A DNA stretch of 15,249 nucleotides from JBFWRI01 sp050248995 (lineage in GTDB: Bacteria > Pseudomonadota > Alphaproteobacteria > JAIXQD01): positions 1 to 15,249 of the forward strand of contig JBFWRI010000032.1 of assembly GCA_050248995.1 (NCBI GenBank), read 5' to 3'. The position numbers were made by a program, and so were the translations under genes. The notes below the pieces were generated by a model. It made no database searches and was not told where the DNA came from. It saw only the letters and a list, made by a program, of their open reading frames with translations. Shown piece by piece: positions 1-5,725 of this stretch (the stretch's first letter is position 1; every line of letters begins with the position of its first letter).

Positions 1-2
1 AT

Positions 3-83
3 GCTATAGAGGCAGGCCGGTTCGATGACATTTTTGCGGGCCGTACACGCAGACTTGCTGGTCAGGTCGACCTGAGACTCTAG
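3..83 (+). CDS. C-terminal tail of an unidentified protein (partial at 5' edge)
   Basis: The third plus-strand frame is open from the window edge to a TAG at 81-83, giving about 26 residues that begin AIEAGRFDDIFAGRTRRLAG. The other two plus frames stop early. The composition is plausible for a coding tail, but it is too short to identify. Its stop shares the tetranucleotide CTAG with the stop of the convergent small gene. A 14-bp perfect palindrome lies at 62-75, just before the end. This could equally be chance open frame; the call rests on the open frame and the neat convergent stop arrangement. Confidence 0.35.
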   Translation, partial: AIEAGRFDDIFAGRTRRLAGQVDLRL

Positions 84-232
84 CCGCGGGCGCTTTGCTT
101 GCGCTCGGCTGCCTGCTGCATAAGCTCGGCCACATCTGGCCGCTCGGTCAGACGGGCCTGCAGCTGACGCTGCATGGTTTCGGCATCAGGCGCCACAAGA
201 TTGATGACGTTATTTTTAAACTTGGTGTCCAT
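80..232 (-). CDS. small hypothetical protein, 50 aa
   Basis: This minus-strand frame gives a short soluble protein starting MDTKFKNNVINLVAPDAE. The second half is rich in Gln, Ala, Arg and Glu (around QRQLQARLTERPDVAEL) and looks helical. An upstream in-frame ATG at 265 would add 11 residues. The ATG at 232 is preferred because a purine-rich AAGAGAC lies just upstream, while the 265 start has no visible Shine-Dalgarno. No membrane segment, signal peptide or cysteine is present, and I do not recognise the family. The gene points away from purC, and the intergenic region between them carries a CtrA-like box, so it may be under cell-cycle control (inference). Confidence 0.5.
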   Translation of the reverse strand: MDTKFKNNVINLVAPDAETMQRQLQARLTERPDVAELMQQAAERKQSARG

Positions 233-280
233 TTGGGTCTCTTTTGAGCGAAAAAGATGTTGCATAATCGTTTCTATTAG

Positions 281-295
281 TTAACGACCAGTTAA
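281..295 (-). promoter_or_regulatory. CtrA-like binding box, TTAA-N7-TTAA(C)
   Basis: TTAA at 281-284 and TTAA at 292-295 are separated by exactly seven bases. Read on the minus strand the motif is TTAACTGGTCGTTAAC, which fits the published CtrA consensus TTAA-N7-TTAAC including the trailing C. It lies between the divergent small gene (start 232) and purC (start 354), so it could serve either. A further TTAACC at 304-309 is offset by eight rather than seven bases. The motif match is seen directly; binding is inferred, and A+T-rich intergenic DNA can produce such matches by chance. Confidence 0.4.
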
Positions 296-302
296 TTAGC
301 TC

Positions 303-332
303 TTTAACCTGCGCCCCCCTGCCTGCTATAAC
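303..332 (+). promoter_or_regulatory. weak candidate promoter for purC
   Basis: TATAAC at 327-332 resembles a -10 element. TTTAAC at 303-308, 18 bases upstream, is a poor -35. Transcription would begin near 339, leaving a very short leader before the Shine-Dalgarno AAGGA at 342-346. Confidence 0.25.
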
Positions 333-353
333 CGCGCTTTCAAGGAAAACCCG

Positions 354-1157
354 ATGTTATTCACCAGCAAGACCCGGCGGCGCCTGTACGAAGGCAAATC
401 AAAAGTCCTGTACGAAGGACCCGAACCCGGCACGCTGATCCAGTATTTCAAAGACGACCTAACGGCGATGAACGGCAAGAAAAAAGACACCGTCGCCGGC
501 AAGGGCGTTTTGTGCAACCGCATTTCCGAATTCCTGATGCTGAAGCTGGGCGAAATCGGCGTGCCCACGCACTTCATCAAACGCCTGAACATGCGCGAGC
601 AGCTGGTGCGCCAGTTGGATATCATCCCCATCGAAGTGGTGGTGCGCAACATCGCCGCCGGTTCGTTGAACCGCCGCTTCGGCATCAGCGAAGGTACGCA
701 GCTGCCGCGCAGCATTATCGAGTTTTATTTGAAGTCGGATGAACTGGGTGACCCGATGGTTACCGATGAACACATCACAGCCTTCGGCTGGGCCGACCCG
801 CACGATATCGAAGACATGGTGATGATCGCCCTGCGCGTCAACGATTACCTGTCGGGCCTGTTCCTCGGCGCGGGGCTGAAGCTGGTTGATTTCAAGCTGG
901 AATTCGGCCGCATGTTCGATGAAAACCAGGGCGTGCAGATCGTGGTGGCCGACGAGATATCGCCCGACACCTGCCGCCTGTGGGACGCCAAAACCGGCAA
1001 CAAACTGGACAAAGACCGCTTCCGGCAAGACATGGGTGGCGTCGCTGAAGCCTATCAGGACGTCGCGAAACGTCTGGGTGTATTTATCGACCCCGCCCAG
1101 ATGCAGGCCGAAACCGGCGAAGAAGCCGTTGGCAGCGCCCCTGCGAATCAAGCATAA
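354..1157 (+). CDS. purC: phosphoribosylaminoimidazole-succinocarboxamide synthase (SAICAR synthetase)
   Basis: This cytosolic enzyme of de novo purine synthesis joins CAIR and aspartate with ATP to make SAICAR. The 267-residue protein covers the full single-domain family. The N-terminal nucleotide-binding strand-turn is RRLYEGKSKVLYEG (residues 9-22). The first family signature is IPIEVVVRNIAAGSLNRRFG (91-110). The second, LVDFKLEFGR (177-186), includes the conserved Asp/Lys/Glu. The C-terminal stretch after about residue 250 is a variable tail. The ATG at 354 follows a good Shine-Dalgarno (AAGGA, 342-346) at normal spacing. In many alphaproteobacteria purS and purQ follow purC; here the next gene is a putative lipoprotein 46 bases downstream. 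A long antisense open frame inside this gene is a codon-bias shadow. Confidence 0.97.
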   Translation: MLFTSKTRRRLYEGKSKVLYEGPEPGTLIQYFKDDLTAMNGKKKDTVAGKGVLCNRISEFLMLKLGEIGVPTHFIKRLNMREQLVRQLDIIPIEVVVRNIAAGSLNRRFGISEGTQLPRSIIEFYLKSDELGDPMVTDEHITAFGWADPHDIEDMVMIALRVNDYLSGLFLGAGLKLVDFKLEFGRMFDENQGVQIVVADEISPDTCRLWDAKTGNKLDKDRFRQDMGGVAEAYQDVAKRLGVFIDPAQMQAETGEEAVGSAPANQA

Positions 1158-1203
1158 GAACTAGATGTAAATTTGAGTAAATTATAAAAGAAGGAGACAA
1201 AAA

Positions 1204-1641
1204 ATGAGAAAAGTATTCGCACTTACAATCGCCGCCGCTGCCGCTGCTGCCTGCGCCGCGGGCCCAATACAAAATCGCATGATGTTCGGCTCGGTCGCCG
1301 ACGATGCGATGACCCTTGTGCACAATCCTGAAACAGGTGCGCCGGATATCCGCCGCTTTGAAGCGAACCAAGGCATCATCCTTCAGTCGCGCGATGGCCG
1401 CACGGAATATGCCGTCTCTGCCCTGCTTGGGAATAGCGACGGACAGAACTGCATGGAGTTCATTGCACGTGACAAAGAAACGGCAGATCTTGCGGTTATT
1501 GGTGTTTGTCAGCACCAAGATGGCGGCGCTGCCAGCACCACCATCAGCACCGACCCTTTTATGACCAGCAATGCATTGCGTCGTGCGCGACTAGGTTGCG
1601 ACCTTGAAACACGCTGGCGCCACCCGACATTGAGTATCTAA
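1204..1641 (+). CDS. putative lipoprotein, 145 aa, with C-x18-C core
   Basis: A strong Shine-Dalgarno (AAGGAGA, about 1191-1197) precedes the ATG. The N-terminus is MRKVF followed by an alanine-rich hydrophobic run ending in Cys17. This looks like a lipoprotein signal, although the lipobox (AAAC) is atypical at -3; a plain signal peptide is the alternative. The mature part carries Cys83 and Cys102, separated by 18 residues, and Cys132. Its DGRTEYAVSA segment (64-73) aligns with NGELRYVITA in the gene at 1882-2340, which has the same C-x18-C pair, so the two look like diverged paralogues. The stop codon abuts the bolA start (TAAATG), implying one transcript and translational coupling. Function unknown; I do not recognise a named family. 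Confidence 0.75.
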   Translation: MRKVFALTIAAAAAAACAAGPIQNRMMFGSVADDAMTLVHNPETGAPDIRRFEANQGIILQSRDGRTEYAVSALLGNSDGQNCMEFIARDKETADLAVIGVCQHQDGGAASTTISTDPFMTSNALRRARLGCDLETRWRHPTLSI

Positions 1642-1872
1642 ATGCCGATGATGCCTGACGAAATCGAAAGCATGATCAAGGCGGCGCTGCCACAGGCCGA
1701 CGTGCAGATCGACGACCTGCGCGGTGACGGCGACCATTACCATGTAACGGTGACGGCGCCCGATTTCAGCGACAAAACCCGCATTGAACAGCACAAAATT
1801 GTTTACGCCGCCCTACAGGGCAAGATGGGCAATGAATTACACGCAATGTCATTAACAACAAAAGCGATATAG
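1642..1872 (+). CDS. BolA family protein (IbaG/BolA-like)
   Basis: This is a 76-residue single-domain protein with the class II KH-like BolA fold. BolA proteins bind monothiol CGFS glutaredoxins through a shared [2Fe-2S] cluster and act in iron-sulfur trafficking or iron sensing. Visible landmarks are the N-terminal helix PDEIESMIKAALP (5-17), the loop GDGDHYHVTV (28-37), the central helix RIEQHKIVYAALQGKMG (47-63), and ELHAMSLTT (65-73). His67 is the conserved C-terminal cluster ligand. The start directly follows the upstream TAA and has no separate Shine-Dalgarno; Met3 or Met4 are possible alternatives. The CGFS glutaredoxin expected as partner lies one gene downstream. An intervening lipoprotein-like gene breaks the usual direct bolA-grx adjacency. 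Confidence 0.93.
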   Translation: MPMMPDEIESMIKAALPQADVQIDDLRGDGDHYHVTVTAPDFSDKTRIEQHKIVYAALQGKMGNELHAMSLTTKAI

Positions 1873-1881
1873 GAGAGAATA

Positions 1882-2340
1882 ATGGGTGCACGTGGTGGAG
1901 TAGGATGCGCGATTGTCGCCAGCGTAATAGCGGTCGGTTTTACGAGTTGCACAGCTTCGTTATGGACGTATCTAGACGACTCCAATGGTTTTCTTAACCT
2001 TGAAGATCAAATCGTCAGCCGCCTGACTGACGATGCCTCACAAGGATTTGATGCACAGCGCGTCAATGCACAGCTGGGCGAAATCCACCAAAGCCCGAAC
2101 GGCGAACTGCGTTACGTCATCACCGCGCACAGCCCAGGTACCGAGCGCGACTGCGTCAGCGTTGCCGCCGAATATCTTGATGGCCGCCGCAGCGCACAGA
2201 TGAACGTGTGTGCCGGTTACCAATTCGGCGCGCGCGTTGACGAGATTGACATGAGCGATGCACCGTCGATTGTTGAAGGCGAAGCCGCCCGCGCCCGCCT
2301 GCTGCGCACGACGGCTCTGACAGCACCGGCTGCCGAGTAA
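1882..2340 (+). CDS. putative lipoprotein or exported protein, 152 aa, paralogue of the 1204 gene
   Basis: AGGAGAG (1871-1877), overlapping the bolA stop, is the ribosome binding site for the ATG at 1882. The N-terminus has a hydrophobic stretch (about residues 8-20) ending in GFTSC, so Cys23 is a plausible lipidation site. The mature part contains NGELRYVITA (73-82) and the pair Cys91/Cys110. The pair has exactly 18 residues between the cysteines and a Val before the second, as in the gene at 1204-1641. A disulfide between them is likely if the protein is periplasmic. The C-terminal part carries an Arg/Ala-rich helix (EAARARLLR) that also has a counterpart in the paralogue. Function unknown. 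It sits between bolA and the glutaredoxin gene, in the same apparent operon. Confidence 0.75.
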   Translation: MGARGGVGCAIVASVIAVGFTSCTASLWTYLDDSNGFLNLEDQIVSRLTDDASQGFDAQRVNAQLGEIHQSPNGELRYVITAHSPGTERDCVSVAAEYLDGRRSAQMNVCAGYQFGARVDEIDMSDAPSIVEGEAARARLLRTTALTAPAAE

Positions 2341-2362
2341 TAGCCCTTTAAAGGAGATACCT

Positions 2363-2704
2363 ATGGACGCCACGATTATCGACCGCATCAAATCCGAAGT
2401 GAAGAACAACGACGTTGTACTGTTCATGAAGGGCAGCAAGGTGTTTCCGCAGTGCGGCTTCAGCGCGCAGACCGTGCAGATCCTGTCGCTGCTGGGCGTC
2501 GAGTTCAAGGATATCGACGTGCTGGCCGATAACATGATCCGCCAGGGCATCAAGGATTTCAGCAACTGGCCCACCATCCCCCAACTGTATATCAAGGGCG
2601 AATTCGTCGGCGGCTGTGATATCACCCGCGAAATGTACCAGTCGGGCGAACTGCAGGCGCTGCTGAAGGAAAAAGGCATCTCCTATAACGAAGCGGCCGC
2701 CTAG
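2363..2704 (+). CDS. grxD: monothiol CGFS glutaredoxin (Grx4/GrxD type)
   Basis: The 113-residue protein matches single-domain monothiol glutaredoxins that carry a glutathione-ligated [2Fe-2S] cluster and work with BolA proteins in cluster delivery. The active site PQCGFS places the cluster cysteine at Cys31. Lys23 in FMKG, the cis-Pro loop WPTIPQLYIKGEFVGG (about 69-84) and the following CDI motif are the expected glutathione-binding elements. A strong Shine-Dalgarno (AAGGAGAT, 2351-2358) precedes the ATG. It follows the lipoprotein-like gene by 22 bases and is followed after 10 bases by an unknown gene, consistent with a single operon from at least 1204 to 3251. The protein is cytosolic. 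Confidence 0.96.
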   Translation: MDATIIDRIKSEVKNNDVVLFMKGSKVFPQCGFSAQTVQILSLLGVEFKDIDVLADNMIRQGIKDFSNWPTIPQLYIKGEFVGGCDITREMYQSGELQALLKEKGISYNEAAA

Positions 2705-2714
2705 GGAAGCGCGC

Positions 2715-3251
2715 ATGCCCTTCATCGACAATCTGAACGATGCCATTCGCGAAGTTTGCCGGAAGGCCGATGGCGCGCCGGTTGATATTGATCACAGCCA
2801 CCAGTGGATTCAAAACAGCGCTGCGCGTGGCCTTATCAAGTGGAATAACCCCGAAGGCTCACCCGCAGCCGAACTGTTTCCCGGCGCCGAAGGGATCATC
2901 ATCAGCGCCGAACAAAAACCCTATGGCGCCGAACTGCGTTTGCTGGCCCACAGCGACCGCTGGCGCAAAAGCGGCGCCGTCAGCGATGCGCCGCGCCCGT
3001 TCGCCATCATGAAGGTGTCGCGCATCAATGGCCGTGCCCAAATCACCCAGACGCTGATTGCCCCCAAAGTAGGCCGCGCCATCGCCAATTATTGGGAATC
3101 GTCACAGTTTGAACAAGGCCGGAAGCTCGACGCCGTCTATACCCATATCCGCCGTAACGGAGTGGAGCAGTCCGAGTTTGAGCCCTTCAATACCTGCACC
3201 CGCACGCTGACCCAGATCGTGGAAAAGGCCATTGCTGTCTACAATGTATAG
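2715..3251 (+). CDS. hypothetical protein, 178 aa
   Basis: I do not recognise this family. The protein is soluble, with no signal peptide or membrane segment. It opens MPFIDNLNDAIREVCRKADG, and its middle (about 57-110) looks like alternating strands (GIIISAEQKP, FAIMKVSRIN). It ends in a helix, TRTLTQIVEKAIAVYNV. GGAAG 6 bases before the ATG is a modest ribosome binding site. The gene follows the glutaredoxin closely and is probably co-transcribed. Its last 59 bases recur about 965 bases downstream, with 34 bases identical, beyond an unrelated A+T-rich segment. The gene itself looks intact. Confidence 0.75.
   Translation: MPFIDNLNDAIREVCRKADGAPVDIDHSHQWIQNSAARGLIKWNNPEGSPAAELFPGAEGIIISAEQKPYGAELRLLAHSDRWRKSGAVSDAPRPFAIMKVSRINGRAQITQTLIAPKVGRAIANYWESSQFEQGRKLDAVYTHIRRNGVEQSEFEPFNTCTRTLTQIVEKAIAVYNV
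3193..3226 (+). repeat. 34-bp direct repeat, copy 1 (inside the 3' end of the 2715-3251 gene)
   Basis: Every base of 3193-3226 is identical to 4158-4191. It encodes the C-terminal CTRTLTQIVEK of the unknown protein. Beyond it the two copies diverge in DNA but still encode similar ends (AIAVYNV versus AISHYNM). Confidence 0.9.
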
Positions 3252-3419
3252 ACGCCGGTAATTCTGAAAGAAATTGCATCATTTTCATATCGTCCGACTT
3301 TGTCACTGAAATCCAGCACATTGATTTTGCTTGTTATTATTGCCCTGCATTCGATGTATTATTAAGATACTGGCAATCCTCGTCCGCCATTCTGTTTTCA
3401 TAGAATCTAGGGGACGTAC

Positions 3420-4112
3420 ATGGCACAGCAGAAATCCAAAAACACAAAAAACGACACACTTTTATCCAGCGGTACACAAACAATCCCTTATGCCGGTACA
3501 TCAAAAACAGCCACGACCGAAATCACTGCGCAAGAAGAGGGTGTATTCAGTGCGGCAACAGCGCATAAAGCCCTCAACGCACACCTTCACACAGAGACTA
3601 TCTCATTTAAGGACTCGCCTGAAGGACTTGTGATTGAATATACGGATACTCTGCAAAATACTGTCGAAATAGACGGAAGAACCGGCCGGCCATACCTGAA
3701 CGGATTCGTCAGTGATCTTAACAAGCATGAAAGGTATTTGATCGCTAAGGATGGTTCTATCACAACCGAGGTGTGGGATCATCGAACAGGGGAAATGGAA
3801 TCTCGGTCTTACGACTGTCTTTCGTCTGGCCTGCCCGTCATGCTTGGTGAACTGCACGCATTAAGCCAGACTCCACATGAGCCATTCTCGAACAATAAAT
3901 TGATCAACATTCTGGCCAACATCGGTAAATCGGTAGATTTGGATCCCCTTCTGGTAGCTATGGAATCTAAAGGTGGTGGCGATTTCAACGCAAGAGCGCT
4001 GGCAAGCCATCTGAAAGAAGCCAAGAAACAAAATGGCGATAGTACCCCCAAGAGAACAGCCGCACCCCCGCGCCGCAAAGTTGTTCCGGCAGGCGGAGAT
4101 GCGCGCCCGTAA
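3420..4112 (+). CDS. orphan hypothetical protein, 230 aa, in an A+T-rich patch
   Basis: A good ribosome binding site (TAGGGGA, 3408-3414) precedes the ATG. The first 40 residues are low-complexity and rich in Thr, Ser, Lys and Gln. Residues about 60-135 look like successive beta strands with turns (LVIEYTDTLQNTVEIDGRTG, AKDGSITTEVWDHRTGEMES). Residues 157-202 look helical, and the end is a basic, Pro-rich tail (TPKRTAAPPRRK). No signal peptide, membrane segment or catalytic motif is visible and I recognise no family. Codon use is visibly more A/T-rich than in the neighbours. The gene lies between two copies of the 3' end of the preceding gene, suggesting recent acquisition. An overlapping 100-codon frame starting at 3331 lacks a ribosome binding site and was discarded. 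Confidence 0.65.
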   Translation: MAQQKSKNTKNDTLLSSGTQTIPYAGTSKTATTEITAQEEGVFSAATAHKALNAHLHTETISFKDSPEGLVIEYTDTLQNTVEIDGRTGRPYLNGFVSDLNKHERYLIAKDGSITTEVWDHRTGEMESRSYDCLSSGLPVMLGELHALSQTPHEPFSNNKLINILANIGKSVDLDPLLVAMESKGGGDFNARALASHLKEAKKQNGDSTPKRTAAPPRRKVVPAGGDARP

Positions 4113-4156
4113 CCTTCTTTTATAAGCTAAGCGCTGGCTTGAAGACCCTGAATTGT

Positions 4157-4216
4157 GCCTGCACCCGCACGCTGACCCAGATCGTGGAAAAAGCTATCAG
4201 CCACTATAATATGTAG
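4157..4216 (+). pseudogene. 3' remnant of a paralogue of the 2715-3251 gene
   Basis: This segment translates to ACTRTLTQIVEKAISHYNM followed by TAG. It matches the C-terminus of the intact upstream gene (TCTRTLTQIVEKAIAVYNV) at 14 of 19 positions. The first 34 bases are identical to that gene; the remainder is diverged by mostly conservative codon changes. The frame stays open upstream to about 4109 without a start codon or further similarity beyond roughly one asparagine. It is therefore a fragment: either the leftover of a deleted tandem paralogue, or the 3' end displaced or carried in by an insertion. Confidence 0.7.
4158..4191 (+). repeat. 34-bp direct repeat, copy 2
   Basis: Identical to 3193-3226. 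Together the two copies bracket the 3227-4157 segment containing the orphan gene. Confidence 0.9.
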
Positions 4217-4355
4217 CCCCTGTTGCGGGCCACTATTACCCCCGAGCATTGTTTCATAAGCTCGAAGTCGCACCGTAGGTAACAATCTTGCGTTTATTTC
4301 TTATATAGAAATATTGCTTGATTTAATGGAAATACTGTGGAAATATAATCCCACT

Positions 4356-4505
4356 TGGGGCGAGGTTTACGGCTTTTCGCTCCGGGCCGGATACGCTGCA
4401 GCATGCCTATGTATGTGCGCGAAAACCGGCCCCAGTGCACGGCCAAGCTGCGCCGGCCATATGCCATAGGGCTGAAATGCCTGCACGCCAAAGCCGTGAG
4501 AGTAT
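4356..4505 (+). ncRNA. candidate structured RNA with three-way-junction fold
   Basis: Three stems nest cleanly. P1 pairs 4366-4376 with 4490-4500 (8 Watson-Crick pairs, then two U-G and one U-A). P2 pairs GGGCCGG 4384-4390 with CCGGCCC 4426-4432. P3 pairs GTGCA 4435-4439 with TGCAC 4482-4486 and continues GGC/GCC after one bulge. The wobble pairs are U-G only if the plus strand is transcribed. A perfect TATAAT at 4344-4349 would start a transcript near 4356. Against this, there is no good -35 at 16-18 bases and no terminator after 4500. A minus-strand frame of 46 codons (4367-4509, no ATG) also reads plausibly as a coding fragment. I match it to no known RNA family. Confidence 0.3.
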
Positions 4506-4516
4506 CTTTAACTACA

Positions 4517-5707
4517 TTATGTCGCTGGCAGCCTGCGTGTTGCGGCCCAGAACAACAATGGGTTCAGTGCAATCGACAGTATCGCACCTGCAATCACCAT
4601 GTCATATAAAGTTTGCGGCAGCAGGCCATAGGCCATCGCCATCCCGACAAGAATGAACGAGAATTCGCCAATCTGCGCAAGACTGGCAGCCACGACAAGG
4701 CTGGTCTGGCGTGACTGTTTAAACAGCAGCGTGATTGCCAGCGCCGCCAGTGATTTGCCGACAACGATAATACCCAGTACCGCCAGCACCGCCACTGGCT
4801 CTTCCAGCAGGATTTCGGGGTTAAACAGCATACCGACCGACACAAAGAACAGCACTGCGAACATATCGCGCAGCGGCAGCGAACGCTCAGCCGATTTGGC
4901 CCCGATCTCGGATTCATTCAGCACGACGCCGGCCAGGAACGCGCCCAGCGCGAACGACGCGCCGAACAGCGAATAAGCGACATAAGCGAAGCCAAGGGCG
5001 ATCGCAATCGTTCCCAGCGACAACAACTCTTCGCTACGGGTGCGCGCCAGCCGCACCAGCAGCCACGGCAACACGCGGCGGCCGCCGATGATCATCAAGG
5101 CCACGAACAGGGCGATCTTCAGCACAACGATTGATGCATCAAGGACCGTACCCACAACGTCAAAGCCGTTGTTTGTTTCCAGCATGTGGGCAATAACCGG
5201 CAGGAACACGATGGCCAGCACCATCACAAGGTCTTCCACAATCAGCCAGCCAACGGTGATGCGGCCCATGTGGGTTTGCAGCATGCCGCGCTCTTCCAGT
5301 GCCCGCAGCAGCACGACCGTACTGGCCACCGATAGCGCCAAGCCAAACCCGACCGCCTGAAAGAACCCGATTCCGAAGGCATACATCACATAGGCGGCGC
5401 CAAGGACCGTAGCGCACCCGATCTGGAACAGCGCGCCCGGCACGGCAACGCCGCGCACGCTCCACAGGTCTTTGACCGAAAAATGCAGGCCGACGCCGAA
5501 CATCAGCAGGATGATGCCAATTTCAGCCAGTTGCAGCGCAACGCCCGCATCGCCCACAAAGCCGGGCGTATAGGGGCCGAGGATGATGCCCGCCACCAAA
5601 TAGCCAACAATCGGCGGCAGCCGCGCGGATTTGCACAGGTAACCGAAGAACGACGCGAAAACGATACTGAAAACGATCGTTGAAATGAGTGGATGTGCGT
5701 CGTCCAT
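4517..5707 (-). CDS. YbaL/Kef-type cation:proton antiporter, transmembrane domain only
   Basis: This is an inner-membrane monovalent cation/proton antiporter of the CPA2 family with about a dozen hydrophobic segments across 396 residues. It closely resembles YbaL-type proteins: LPPIVGYLVAGIILGPYTPG (30-49), AEIGIILLMFGVGLHF (61-76), STVVLLRALEERG (129-141), GWLIVEDLVMVL (153-164, with the conserved acidic pair), SFALGAFLAGVVLNESE (251-267), and SLAQIGEFSFIL near 342-353. It stops at LNPLLFWAATRRLPAT, just where such proteins normally continue into a cytosolic TrkA-N/RCK domain of about 150 residues. No RCK sequence is visible downstream. The ribosome binding site AGGAGGCGA directly before the ATG is excellent. 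It follows the unknown gene at 5726-6097 by 18 bases, so the two form a likely operon. Confidence 0.9.
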   Translation of the reverse strand: MDDAHPLISTIVFSIVFASFFGYLCKSARLPPIVGYLVAGIILGPYTPGFVGDAGVALQLAEIGIILLMFGVGLHFSVKDLWSVRGVAVPGALFQIGCATVLGAAYVMYAFGIGFFQAVGFGLALSVASTVVLLRALEERGMLQTHMGRITVGWLIVEDLVMVLAIVFLPVIAHMLETNNGFDVVGTVLDASIVVLKIALFVALMIIGGRRVLPWLLVRLARTRSEELLSLGTIAIALGFAYVAYSLFGASFALGAFLAGVVLNESEIGAKSAERSLPLRDMFAVLFFVSVGMLFNPEILLEEPVAVLAVLGIIVVGKSLAALAITLLFKQSRQTSLVVAASLAQIGEFSFILVGMAMAYGLLPQTLYDMVIAGAILSIALNPLLFWAATRRLPAT

Positions 5708-5725
5708 TCGCCTCCTGCTGTTATT

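Larger units (their letters stand above)
4113..4516. other. 404-base stretch without an intact gene
   Basis: It begins with a weak hairpin (AAGCTA / TGGCTT around loop AGCGC, 4124-4140) just after the stop at 4112; no T-run follows, so it is at best a poor terminator. At 4157-4216 is the duplicated gene tail. About 4217-4343 is A+T-rich with nothing recognisable. A perfect TATAAT lies at 4344-4349, followed by a G+C-rich self-complementary block to about 4500. No tRNA T-loop or transposase was found. Confidence 0.7.

Noticed and set aside
19..25. GGTTCGA, a tRNA T-loop-like string
   Set aside because: No acceptor, D or anticodon arms around it; a chance match.
459..1151. 230-codon minus-strand open frame opposite purC
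   Set aside because: It lies entirely antisense to a certain gene, has no ribosome binding site, and its composition (His, Gln, Ala, Val-rich) is typical of a shadow of high-GC third positions.
2038..2679. 213-codon minus-strand open frame across the second lipoprotein-like gene and grxD
   Set aside because: Spans two genes on the opposite strand and their ribosome binding site; no start signal of its own.
3331..3633. 100-codon plus-strand frame overlapping the start of the orphan gene
   Set aside because: No Shine-Dalgarno, very basic low-complexity translation, and it overlaps the better supported frame beginning at 3420.
4294..4491. 65-codon minus-strand frame in the gene-free patch
   Set aside because: No ribosome binding site and no recognisable motif. 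The overlapping 46-codon frame in another register reads better, and the stem structure is a simpler account of the sequence.
4356..4505. Identification of the structured block as tmRNA, 6S RNA, SRP RNA or RNase P RNA
   Set aside because: No T-loop or tag-peptide frame for tmRNA, no rod-like pairing across the whole molecule for 6S, and none of the conserved core sequences of SRP or RNase P RNA that I know.
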